Positions 6,877-15,317 of a DNA stretch of 64,000 nt are shown piece by piece (within the stretch, counting starts at the first letter, position 1; every line of letters begins with the position of its first letter). The notes below the pieces were generated by a model that was not told the DNA's origin, did not search any database, and worked only from the letters and a program-made list of their open reading frames with translations. This DNA is from Streptomyces sp. NBC_00576 (GTDB lineage Bacteria > Actinomycetota > Actinomycetes > Streptomycetales > Streptomycetaceae): assembly GCF_036345175.1 (NCBI RefSeq), contig NZ_CP107780.1, forward strand, positions 2,232,001-2,296,000, given 5' to 3'. A program made the translations under genes and the position numbers.

Positions 6877-8127
6877 ATGCCTTTATCGACACCGCGCATT
6901 GCCGGTGTAGACGTGGCCCGTGGCCTCGCACTGCTCGGTATGTTCTCCGTGCACGTTTTCGGAACGTTCGAGCCGGACGATTCCCCGACGGCGGCCTGGC
7001 AGTTCGCGGGCGGCCGGTCCTCGGCGACCTTCGCACTGGTGGCCGGTGTCGGCCTGGCCTTCACCACCGGCGGCCGCACACCCCGCGTCGACCGGGGCTC
7101 GCTCGCCTCGGTCGCCGCCCGGGCGGCGACCGTCGGTCTGATCGGGCTGCTGCTGGGCTACGCCGCCAACGCGGGCGGGCTCAGCGTCGACGTCATCCTC
7201 GCCTTCTACGCCCTGCTGTTCCTGCTCGCGCTGCCGCTGCTGGCCCTGCGGGCCAGGACGCTGGCCTGCCTCGCGCTCGCCCTGGGCGTGGTCGCGCCGT
7301 TCCTCGTCCACCTTCTCCGGGGCGCACTGCCCGAACCCGCCTTCGACGGTGATCCGACGCTCCAGGACGTCGTCACCGACCCGGCCGGTCTCCTCGGCGA
7401 CCTTCTCGTCCACGGCCCCTACCCGGTCCTGGCGTGGACGGCGTACCTGTGCGCCGGTCTCGCCATCGGGCGCCTCGACCTCTTCGACCGGCGCACCGCG
7501 ACCCGGCTGCTGACCGGTGGGCTGGCGCTCGCCGCCACCGCCTGGCTGACCTGCTCGTTGTGGCTCTTCCGCTGGGGCGGTCTGGAGCGGCTGCGGCAGA
7601 CCGAGTTCCCCGACGCGACCGGGCCGCACGCCCGCGACGAGGTCCTGTGGGACCCCCCGGACGGCGAGACCTGGTGGTCGATGCTCTCCCGCGCCCCGCA
7701 CTCCACCTCGCCGTTCGACCTGCTGCACACCCTCGGCGCGGCCACGGCCCTGCTCGCGGCGGTCCTGCTGCTGACCCGGATCACCGTGGTGCGGCGCGCG
7801 CTGCTCCCGCTGGCGGCTGCCGGAAGCATGCCGCTGACCCTCTACACCGCCCACGTCCTGTTCCTCGCCACCGGAACCCTGAACGGCTCCCCCGGCCTCC
7901 AGTACGCCGTACTCGTCGCGGGCTCGCTGCTCTTCGCGGCCGGGTGGCGGCTCACCAGGGGCCAGGGACCCCTGGAAGCCCTGGTCGCGGGGACGGCGCG
8001 GCGCGCCCGGGGGTGGGAACGGGGGCGGGCGCAGGGGAGCCCGCCCGAGTTGCCGGTCCACCGATCCGAACCAACAGAACGAACGGACCGAACCGAACGA
8101 ACCGAAAGCCAGGACCAGCACCGCTAA
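6877..8127 (+). CDS. Multi-pass membrane acyltransferase-like protein (HGSNAT/DUF418-type)
   Basis: The protein has 416 residues. ATG at 6877 has GGAG 6 nt upstream; a longer frame from a TTG at 6754 reads through the tandem repeat and is rejected. The family opening is IAGVDVARGLALLGMFSVHVF, here quoted in two parts: RIAGVDVARGLALL and GMFSVHVF. About ten hydrophobic helices follow, and a C-terminal hydrophilic tail carries repeated ERTDRTERTE. Heparan-alpha-glucosaminide N-acetyltransferase-like proteins transfer acyl groups across the membrane. It ends 10 nt before the Pls-like gene, with AAGGAGCT between, so it is the first gene of the operon. It may acylate or help export the product (inference). 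Confidence 0.7.
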   Translation: MPLSTPRIAGVDVARGLALLGMFSVHVFGTFEPDDSPTAAWQFAGGRSSATFALVAGVGLAFTTGGRTPRVDRGSLASVAARAATVGLIGLLLGYAANAGGLSVDVILAFYALLFLLALPLLALRARTLACLALALGVVAPFLVHLLRGALPEPAFDGDPTLQDVVTDPAGLLGDLLVHGPYPVLAWTAYLCAGLAIGRLDLFDRRTATRLLTGGLALAATAWLTCSLWLFRWGGLERLRQTEFPDATGPHARDEVLWDPPDGETWWSMLSRAPHSTSPFDLLHTLGAATALLAAVLLLTRITVVRRALLPLAAAGSMPLTLYTAHVLFLATGTLNGSPGLQYAVLVAGSLLFAAGWRLTRGQGPLEALVAGTARRARGWERGRAQGSPPELPVHRSEPTERTDRTERTESQDQHR

Positions 8128-8137
8128 GGAGCTCACT

Positions 8138-10723
8138 GTGGGGGGAAAGCCGATCGAGTTGGCGCCCGTACCGCCGACCGATCCGATCAAGCACACGAAC
8201 GGGCACCCGACCGGGCACCCGACCGACGCCGGAGGCGGCACCGAGGGGATCCTCGCCGAGGTGCTCGCGGGCGTCGTGAAGACCGACCAAGTTCCGCTCG
8301 ACAGCCACTTTTTCGACGACCTCGGCGCCAACTCCCTGGTCATGGCCCACTTCTGCGCCCGGGTCAGGAAGCGGGAAGACCTGCCCTCGGTGTCGATGAA
8401 GGACGTGTACGGCAATCCGACGATCCGGAGCCTGGCGGCGGCGCTCACCGCCGCCCCGGCCGAGGCTCCCGTCGCGCCGCCGGCCGAGGCCCCGGTGCCC
8501 GGCAGTACCTCGCGGTATGTCCTGTGCGGGGCCGCGCAGTTGATCGTCTTCGCCGCGTACTGCTTCCTCGCCGGGCTCGTCACGGTCGAGGGCTACCAGT
8601 GGATCAACGCCGGTGCGGGGGCCGTCGACGTCTATCTGCGGTCGGTTCTGTTCGGCGGCGCCGCCTTCGCCGGGATGTGTGTGCTGCCGGTGGTCGCCAA
8701 GTGGGTGCTGGTCGGCCGGTGGAAGGCGACCGAGTTCCCGGTCTGGGGTCTCGCCTATCTGCGCTTCTGGACGGTCAGGTCGCTGCTGAACGCCAACCCG
8801 ATGCGCCTGTTCACCGGGAACCCGCTCTATGTGCTCTATCTGCGGGCGCTCGGCGCGCGGATCGGGAAGGGCGTGACCATCCTCTCGCCCGCCGTTCCGG
8901 TCTGCACCGACCTGCTGACGGTCGGCGCGGGCACGGTCATCCGCAAGGACTCCTACTTCCTCTGCTACCGAGCCGTCGCCGGACGCGTCCAGACCGGCCC
9001 GGTCACCCTCGGCAGGGACGTGTACGTCGGCGAGAAGACCGTCCTCGACATCGGTACCTCGATGGGCGACGGGTCCCAGCTCGGCCACACCTCCGCGCTG
9101 TTCGAGGGGCAGACGGTGCCGGCGGGCCTTCGCCGGCACGGCTCGCCCGCCGAGCCCACCGACGTGGACTACGTACGGATCCCCGGAGCCCACTGCTCCA
9201 CCGTCCGACGCTTCGCCTACGGCTTCGCCAGTCTCCTGCAACTCCTGTTGGTGTACGTGCCGTTGGCGGTCGGCGGCAGCTTTCTGCTGCTCGACCTGGC
9301 ACCCCGCCTCAAGGCGCTGTTCGACCCGGACGTGGCCGACATGAGCTCTGTCCGCTTCTACGCCGAGGCCCTGGGCGTCTCCCTCACGCTCTTCGCCGCC
9401 GTGATCGTCGTCGGAGCCACGACCGTGACCCTGGTCCCCCGGCTGCTGAACCTGGTGATCAGGCCGGACCGGGTCTATCCGCTGTACGGGCCGCACTACT
9501 CGGCGCAGCGGGCCGTCACCCGTCTGACCAACCTCAAGTTCTTCAAGTGGCTGTGCGGCGACAGCTCGTACATCGTCCACTATCTGCGGGCCCTCGGCTA
9601 CGACCTCTCGCACGTCGAGCAGACCGGCTCCAACTTCGGTACGGAGGTCCAGCACGAGAACCCGTACCTGGTCTCCGTCGGTCGCGGCACGATGGTCGCC
9701 GACGGACTGTCGGTGCTCAACGCCGACTACTCCGCCACGTCCTTCCGTGTCTCGCGGGCGTCGATCGGAGCGCACAGCTTCCTCGGCAACCACATCGCCT
9801 ACCCCACCGGTGGCCGCACCGGCGAGAACGTCCTGCTGGCGACGAAGGTGCAGGTGCCGCTCGACGGCCAACTCCGGGAGAACGTCGGCCTGCTGGGATC
9901 ACCGTCCTTCGAGATCCCGCGGTCGGTGGAGCGCGACAGCAGCTTCGACCATCTGCGGGAGGGCGACGAGTTCCACCGCCGTCTCGCCGCGAAGAACCGC
10001 TACAACCTGCGCACGATAGGCCTGTTCCTGTTCGTCCGCTGGCTGCACTCCTTCCTCCTGACGGTGCTCGGCTTCGCCGCGTTCGCCGTGTACGGCACGC
10101 ACGGCATCGCCGCCGGCGCGCTGGTCGGTGCCTCTCTGGTCCTCGGGCTCGTGCTCACCGCCGGGTACTACGTGCTGGTCGAGCGGTTCATCACCCGGTT
10201 CCGGCGCCTGGTACCGCAGTTGGTCTCCATCTACGATCCGCACTTCTGGTGGCAGGAACGCCTGTGGAAGGTGCCGGTCGACTTCCTCGTCGTGTTCAAC
10301 GGGACGCCGTTCAAGAACGTGCTGTGGCGGCTGCTGGGCGTCCGCATCGGGCGCCGGGTCTTCGACGACGGCGCCGCCATCACCGAGCGCACGCTCACCA
10401 CGATCGGCGACGACTGCACGCTCGGCGCCCACAGCAAGATCCAGGCCCACTCGCAGGAGGACGGCACCTACAAGTCCGACCAGATCGTCCTCGGCTCGGG
10501 CGTCACGCTCGGCACCGGCGCGCTGGTCCACTACGGCGTGTCGATGGGCGACGGATCCCAACTCGCCCCGGACTCCTTCCTGATGAAGGGCGAGGACGTG
10601 CCGTGCCTGGCCCGCTGGGGCGGCAACCCGGCAACGGCCCTGCGCAGCGACCAGATCGCGCCTTCCGAACAGACCAACCAGCTCGCACACATCGCACAGA
10701 TTTCGACGGGGGCAGTCCGATGA
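8138..10723 (+). CDS. PCP plus Pls-type membrane terminal domain protein (NRPS terminal domain, TIGR02353-like)
   Basis: GTG start, 861 residues. A peptidyl-carrier domain lies at residues 35-110, with the phosphopantetheine Ser66 in DDLGANSLVM. There follow three pairs of transmembrane helices (about 126-195, 360-436 and 627-685) alternating with three hexapeptide, left-handed beta-helix-like soluble domains. The last reads IGDDCTLGAHSKIQAHS and VSMGDGSQL. This is the layout of the part downstream of the A domain in epsilon-poly-L-lysine synthetase (Pls), whose tandem C1-C3 domains join amino acids into homopolymers. Here the A domain is missing and is supplied by the next gene, which overlaps by 4 nt (ATGA). 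It likely condenses PCP-bound amino acids at the cytoplasmic membrane. Confidence 0.82.
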   Translation: MGGKPIELAPVPPTDPIKHTNGHPTGHPTDAGGGTEGILAEVLAGVVKTDQVPLDSHFFDDLGANSLVMAHFCARVRKREDLPSVSMKDVYGNPTIRSLAAALTAAPAEAPVAPPAEAPVPGSTSRYVLCGAAQLIVFAAYCFLAGLVTVEGYQWINAGAGAVDVYLRSVLFGGAAFAGMCVLPVVAKWVLVGRWKATEFPVWGLAYLRFWTVRSLLNANPMRLFTGNPLYVLYLRALGARIGKGVTILSPAVPVCTDLLTVGAGTVIRKDSYFLCYRAVAGRVQTGPVTLGRDVYVGEKTVLDIGTSMGDGSQLGHTSALFEGQTVPAGLRRHGSPAEPTDVDYVRIPGAHCSTVRRFAYGFASLLQLLLVYVPLAVGGSFLLLDLAPRLKALFDPDVADMSSVRFYAEALGVSLTLFAAVIVVGATTVTLVPRLLNLVIRPDRVYPLYGPHYSAQRAVTRLTNLKFFKWLCGDSSYIVHYLRALGYDLSHVEQTGSNFGTEVQHENPYLVSVGRGTMVADGLSVLNADYSATSFRVSRASIGAHSFLGNHIAYPTGGRTGENVLLATKVQVPLDGQLRENVGLLGSPSFEIPRSVERDSSFDHLREGDEFHRRLAAKNRYNLRTIGLFLFVRWLHSFLLTVLGFAAFAVYGTHGIAAGALVGASLVLGLVLTAGYYVLVERFITRFRRLVPQLVSIYDPHFWWQERLWKVPVDFLVVFNGTPFKNVLWRLLGVRIGRRVFDDGAAITERTLTTIGDDCTLGAHSKIQAHSQEDGTYKSDQIVLGSGVTLGTGALVHYGVSMGDGSQLAPDSFLMKGEDVPCLARWGGNPATALRSDQIAPSEQTNQLAHIAQISTGAVR

Positions 10724-13074
10724 ACACGATCCCACGCTGGGTACCCGGCCCGGTCCCGGGCGAGGACCCGCAGCACCCGCGCCACTCGGCGTACGCCGAA
10801 TACGAAGTCCCGCTCGACGCGAGCCTGTCGAGGTCGGCCTGGTTCGAGTCGGCGCTGCTCGCCGCGCACGCCAAGGTCCTCGCCGCGCTCTCCGGTGAGC
10901 GGGAGGTCACCACCGGGTACGTGGCGGTGAAGGGCGAACGGCCCGTGCCCCGCCGGATGGTGGTCGCCCCCGGCTCCTGGCAGGAGCTGCTGGCGCTGAC
11001 GGACCTCGCCGACGAGGTGAGCGACGCGGACGAGCCCCCGTACGAGAGCGTGCTCGACCCGCACGGCGGCGCCCCCTCGGACGACGGCGCCGACAGCGCC
11101 GTGTTGTACCTGAGCGTCGGAGAGCGCACCCTGCGGCTGCACCACCGCACCGATGTCCTCGACACCGGCGCCGCCGCCCGGATCGCCGGCTACCACCTCA
11201 CCGCCCTCTCCCTGATGGCCGCCGACCCGGACGCCGACCACGAGCAGCAGAGCCTGCTGTCGGGAGACGAACTCGCCTTCCAGCTGGACGGGTTGGCCGG
11301 CGCGGTCCGTGAACTCCCGGACCGCCGGGTGCACGAGCTGTTCGAGGAGCGGGTACGGCACCACCCGGACGCCGTCGCGGCGGTGCAGGGCGGGACGGAG
11401 TGGACCTACCGGGAGCTCAACTCCCGGGCGAACCAGCTCGGTCGGGCACTGCTGGCTCGAGGACTGACCCGTGAGGGTGTCGTCGCCGTGGTCACCGAGC
11501 GCAACCTCGACTGGATGGCCGCCGTGCTCGGGGTCCTCAAGGCGGGCGGTGTCTATCTGCCGGTCGAGCCGCACTTCCCGGCCGAGCGCATCGCCGCCAC
11601 CCTCATCCGCGCCGAGTGCGCGTACGTGGTCACCGAACACGGCAGCACCACCACGCTGGACGGGACGGGGACGGACGTACCGAGGCTGTACGTCGACGAG
11701 ATCGCGGCCCTGGGGCACGCGGACGACGACCTCGGGGTGAGCGTCGGCGCGGACCAGCTGGCCTACATCTACTTCACGTCCGGGTCGACCGGTGAGCCCA
11801 AGGGCGCTATGTGCGAGCACGCGGGCTTCGTCAACCACGTCCTCGCCAAGCTGGAGGACCTGGGTGTCGGCGAGGGACAGGTGGTCGCGCAGACCGCTCC
11901 CCAGTGCTTCGACATCTCACTGTGGCAACTGGTGTCCGCGCTGCTCGTCGGCGGCCGGACGCTGCTGGTCGGGCAGGACGTGATCCTGGACGTCCCCCGG
12001 TTCGTGGACACGATCGTGCACGGTGGCGTCAATGTGCTCCAGATCGTGCCGTCGTATCTCGAAGCCGTGCTGGCCGAGTTGGAGCAGCGTCCTCGTGAAC
12101 TCCCCGATCTGCACTGTGTGTCGGTCACCGGGGAGGCGGTGAAGCGGGAGCTGGTGCAGCGCTGGTTCGCGGCCCAGCCGGGGATCAAGGTCGCCAACGC
12201 CTATGGCCTGACGGAGACTTCGGACGACACCAACCACGAGGTGATGGACCGGGTACCGGACGGGCCCCGCATTCCGCTCGGCCGGCCCGTGCGCAACGTA
12301 CGCGTGTACGTGGTCGACGAGCACCTCGCGCCCGTGCCGCTCGGGGCGCCCGGCGAGATCGTGTTCTCCGGGGTGTGTGTCGGGCGCGGGTACGTCAACG
12401 ACCCCGAGCGCACGGCGGCGGCCTTCACACTGGACCCGTACCGGCCCGGTGAGCGGCTCTACCGCAGCGGTGACCACGGGCGCTGGCTGCCCGACGGCAG
12501 GCTGGAGTTCCTCGGCCGCCGGGACACCCAGGTCAAGCTGCGGGGCTTCCGGATCGAGATCGGCGAGATCGAGAACGCGCTGCTGCGGGTGCCCGGGGTC
12601 CGGGACGGCGCCGTGGTGGTCGTGCGGGGTGCGCGGCTGGTGGCGTTCTGCACCGGCGCCGAACTCGTCGGCGTAAAGGAGCGGTTGGCCGAGTCTCTGC
12701 CCGCGTACATGGTTCCGGCGGCTGTGCACTGGCGGGAGCGGCTGCCGCTCACCGCCAACGGCAAGACCGACCGCAGGACACTCACCGCGCTCGCGGAGGA
12801 ACTCGACTCCGCCGAAGACCGCGCCGGGGAAGGCCTCGTGGGGCCGGAGAGCGCCGGTGAGCGGCGGCTGGCCGCCGCCTGGGCCGAGGTGCTCGGCGTT
12901 CCGGCGGACCGGATCGGCCGTCTGGACCACTTCTTCGACCGCGGCGGCACCTCGCTGTCGGCGGTCCGGCTCGCGATCGCCCTGAACCGGGCGATCACCC
13001 TCAAGGACGTCATCCGCCACCCGGTCCTCGCGGACCTGGCCGAGCTGCTCGACGCGCCGGCCACCACAGCCTGA
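10720..13074 (+). CDS. NRPS protein: degenerate C remnant - adenylation - PCP
   Basis: The protein has 784 residues. Residues 1-205 resemble the last part of a condensation domain and the C-A linker, with no HHxxxDG motif. The adenylation domain spans about 210-690: core A3 YFTSGSTGEPKG (~351), A4 CFDISLWQ (~396), A5 NAYGLTETS (~493), A7 YRSGDHGRW, A8 KLRGFRIEIGEIE and A10 PLTANGKTDR (~677). The carrier domain has Ser745 in DRGGTSLSA. My manual extraction of the specificity code against GrsA is D-I-W-Q-S-T-A-D-D-K; the two acidic residues fit a cationic side chain such as Dap. The start is fixed by the ATGA overlap with the Pls-like gene. It presumably activates Dap for the partner protein. 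Confidence 0.9.
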   Translation: MNTIPRWVPGPVPGEDPQHPRHSAYAEYEVPLDASLSRSAWFESALLAAHAKVLAALSGEREVTTGYVAVKGERPVPRRMVVAPGSWQELLALTDLADEVSDADEPPYESVLDPHGGAPSDDGADSAVLYLSVGERTLRLHHRTDVLDTGAAARIAGYHLTALSLMAADPDADHEQQSLLSGDELAFQLDGLAGAVRELPDRRVHELFEERVRHHPDAVAAVQGGTEWTYRELNSRANQLGRALLARGLTREGVVAVVTERNLDWMAAVLGVLKAGGVYLPVEPHFPAERIAATLIRAECAYVVTEHGSTTTLDGTGTDVPRLYVDEIAALGHADDDLGVSVGADQLAYIYFTSGSTGEPKGAMCEHAGFVNHVLAKLEDLGVGEGQVVAQTAPQCFDISLWQLVSALLVGGRTLLVGQDVILDVPRFVDTIVHGGVNVLQIVPSYLEAVLAELEQRPRELPDLHCVSVTGEAVKRELVQRWFAAQPGIKVANAYGLTETSDDTNHEVMDRVPDGPRIPLGRPVRNVRVYVVDEHLAPVPLGAPGEIVFSGVCVGRGYVNDPERTAAAFTLDPYRPGERLYRSGDHGRWLPDGRLEFLGRRDTQVKLRGFRIEIGEIENALLRVPGVRDGAVVVVRGARLVAFCTGAELVGVKERLAESLPAYMVPAAVHWRERLPLTANGKTDRRTLTALAEELDSAEDRAGEGLVGPESAGERRLAAAWAEVLGVPADRIGRLDHFFDRGGTSLSAVRLAIALNRAITLKDVIRHPVLADLAELLDAPATTA

Positions 13075-13109
13075 CGACGGCCGCGCGCCGCACCGAAAGG
13101 AACGACACC

Positions 13110-14165
13110 ATGACACTCTCATCCGCTTCACCGGCCTCAACTCCCGTACCCCAGGCCGTACTTCCCGGCATCGAACTGCTCCCCGGCCGGCCGCCGACCC
13201 TGCGCACCCCGCCCGTCGCCGACCCGGCGGAGTGGGCGGGCGTCAACCGGGACGCGCTGCGGGCGGCCGTCGCCGAACACGGCTCGCTGCTGGTGCGCGG
13301 CCTAGGCCTGCACGAGCCTGCCATGACCGGCGCCGTCCTGCGGCGGCTCGCCGACCGCCTGACGATCGACCAGGAGGCCTTCGCGCCCCGGCGGCGGTAC
13401 GCCGACGGCGTGTACTCGTCCTCCAAGTGGCCGCCGAACCAGCCGATGTGCATGCACCACGAGCTGAGCTACGCGCTGGAGTTCCCCGGCCTGCTGATGT
13501 TCGCCTGTCTGGAAGCGCCCGCCGAGGGCGGCGCGACCGGGGTGGCCGACTCCGCGGCCGTGCTCGACGCGCTACCCGCCGAACTCGTCCAACGCTTCGA
13601 GCGGGAGGGCTGGTTGCTCACCCGGACGTTCAACGACGAGATGGGCGCAACGGTCGCCGAGGCCTTCGGCACCTCCGACCGGGCCTCGGTCGAACGCTAC
13701 TGCCGGGCCCACGCCATCGAGTTCGCCTGGGAGCTGGACGGCTCCCTGCGCACCCGCCAGCACCGTAGCGCCGTTCTGCGCCACCCGGTCACCGGCCACC
13801 GCTGCTGGTTCAACCAGATCGCTTTCCTCAACGAGTGGACGATGGACCCGGAGGTCCACGAGTACCTGGTCGACGTGTACGGCGCCGACGGCCTCCCCTT
13901 CAACACCCGTTACGGCAACGGCGATCCGATCGGCCTGGACGTCGTCCAGACCCTCAACGAGGTGTACGAGGCACACACCGTGCGTGAGCCGTGGCGCGGC
14001 GGCGATCTGCTGCTCGTCGACAACATCCGTACGGCACACAGCCGGGAGCCCTTCGAGGGGCCACGCGAGGTCCTCGCCGCCCTGGCCGACCCGGTCCGCC
14101 GCACCGACTCCCCCGACTCCGCCGACTCGACCGGCTCCGCCGGTTCCTTCGAAGGGACAGCCTGA
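13110..14165 (+). CDS. TauD/SyrP-like Fe(II)/2-oxoglutarate dioxygenase
   Basis: The protein has 351 residues; ATG 35 nt after the NRPS stop, preceded by GAAAGGAAC. The metal site is recognisable: HHELSYA provides the His-x-Glu pair, and RTAHSREPF near residue 310 provides the distal His with the Arg region for 2-oxoglutarate. TauD/TfdA-superfamily enzymes of NRPS clusters, such as SyrP and clavaminate-synthase-like proteins, hydroxylate free or carrier-bound amino acids. A C-beta hydroxylation of Dap or a related residue is a reasonable guess but not visible from sequence. The C-terminus is a DSxDS-rich tail. Its stop overlaps the next ATG (TGATG). Confidence 0.85.
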   Translation: MTLSSASPASTPVPQAVLPGIELLPGRPPTLRTPPVADPAEWAGVNRDALRAAVAEHGSLLVRGLGLHEPAMTGAVLRRLADRLTIDQEAFAPRRRYADGVYSSSKWPPNQPMCMHHELSYALEFPGLLMFACLEAPAEGGATGVADSAAVLDALPAELVQRFEREGWLLTRTFNDEMGATVAEAFGTSDRASVERYCRAHAIEFAWELDGSLRTRQHRSAVLRHPVTGHRCWFNQIAFLNEWTMDPEVHEYLVDVYGADGLPFNTRYGNGDPIGLDVVQTLNEVYEAHTVREPWRGGDLLLVDNIRTAHSREPFEGPREVLAALADPVRRTDSPDSADSTGSAGSFEGTA

Positions 14166-15220
14166 TGACCACGTACAACTCGGAGCAGTCGGCCCCCCTC
14201 ACCGTCCCGCCGTTCGCGGTGGTCTCCGGCGGGCAGGTCCAACAGGCTCTCCAGGGGCGGGAATCGGACGTCGTCGACCTCGTCGAGGCGGTGTACCTGC
14301 TGCACGGGGCCGGGGACTCGGTGAACCCGCCCTCGTACTTCCTGCGGTTCCCGGACCGTCCGTCGTCGCGGATCATCGCGCTGCCCGCGTCGATTGGCGG
14401 GGACGTGCACGTGGACGGACTGAAGTGGGTCTCCAGCTTCCCGGAGAACGTGGCGGCCGGGATTCCGCGGGCGTCGGCCGTGCTGATCCTCAACGACCAC
14501 GACACCGGCTACCCGTTCGCCTGCCTGGAGAGCTCCATCATCAGCGCCTCCCGCACGGCGGCCTCTGCCGCACTGGCCGCCGACCGGCTGAGCCGGGGAC
14601 GCGGTCGGCCGACCCGGGTGGGGTTCGTCGGCACCGGGCTCATCGCCCGCTACATCCACACCTATCTGGCCGCCACCGGCTGGGAGTTCGACGAAACGGG
14701 CGTGTACGACCTGTCCGCCGACAGCGCGGCCGGCTTCCGGGGCTACCTGGAACGGTCGGACGGCGGCGGCAAGGTCACCGTGCACGACAGCGCCGAACAA
14801 CTGGTCAGGTCCAGCGACTTGCTGGTGTTCGCCACCGTCACCGCGAAACCGCACATCCACGACGTGTCGTGGTTCGACCACCATCCGCTCGTCCTGCACA
14901 TCTCGCTCCGCGATCTCGCGCCGGAGATCCTGCTCGCCTCGGCGAACTACGTCGACGACATCGAGCACTGCCTGAAGGCGGAGACCTCGCCGCACCTGGC
15001 CGAACAGCTCACCGGCGGCCGGGACTTCATCGACGGCACACTGGACGACGTACTCACCGGGCGCACAAAGGTCCCGGTGGACCGGCCGGTGGTGTTCTCG
15101 CCCTTCGGCCTCGGGGTGCTCGACCTCGCCGTCGGCAGGTTCGTCCACGACGAGGTGGCCCGCCGCGGCGAACTGCGTGTCGTCGACGGCTTCTTCCACG
15201 AACTGCGCCGGCACGGCTGA
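14165..15220 (+). CDS. sbnB: SbnB-like 2,3-diaminopropionate biosynthesis dehydrogenase (ornithine cyclodeaminase fold)
   Basis: The protein has 351 residues and is translationally coupled to the dioxygenase gene. It belongs to the ornithine cyclodeaminase/mu-crystallin family: KWVSSFPENV near residue 90, a Rossmann GFVGTGLIARYIHTYL around 160, and a family-type ending. In the staphyloferrin B pathway SbnB oxidatively cleaves N-(1-amino-1-carboxyl-2-ethyl)-glutamate to L-Dap and 2-oxoglutarate, using NAD+. The adjacent SbnA-like gene would make that substrate. The co-occurrence of the two is the strongest evidence that Dap is the building block of this cluster. Confidence 0.88.
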   Translation: MTTYNSEQSAPLTVPPFAVVSGGQVQQALQGRESDVVDLVEAVYLLHGAGDSVNPPSYFLRFPDRPSSRIIALPASIGGDVHVDGLKWVSSFPENVAAGIPRASAVLILNDHDTGYPFACLESSIISASRTAASAALAADRLSRGRGRPTRVGFVGTGLIARYIHTYLAATGWEFDETGVYDLSADSAAGFRGYLERSDGGGKVTVHDSAEQLVRSSDLLVFATVTAKPHIHDVSWFDHHPLVLHISLRDLAPEILLASANYVDDIEHCLKAETSPHLAEQLTGGRDFIDGTLDDVLTGRTKVPVDRPVVFSPFGLGVLDLAVGRFVHDEVARRGELRVVDGFFHELRRHG

Positions 15221-15317
15221 CCCGTCAGGGGGTCGGTCGCAGCGCCCGGTCGCCGGGCGCCGTGCCACAGATCAGCAGGCGTGTCGAGGAACAGGCGCGC
15301 CGACACAGGGGGACAAC

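Noticed and set aside
8524..13074. Continuous open frame covering the NRPS gene and the antisense-frame part of the Pls-like gene as a 1516-residue protein
   Set aside because: The first 2.2 kb is a shifted-frame reading of the Pls-like coding sequence without domains; the real NRPS start is the coupled ATG at 10720.
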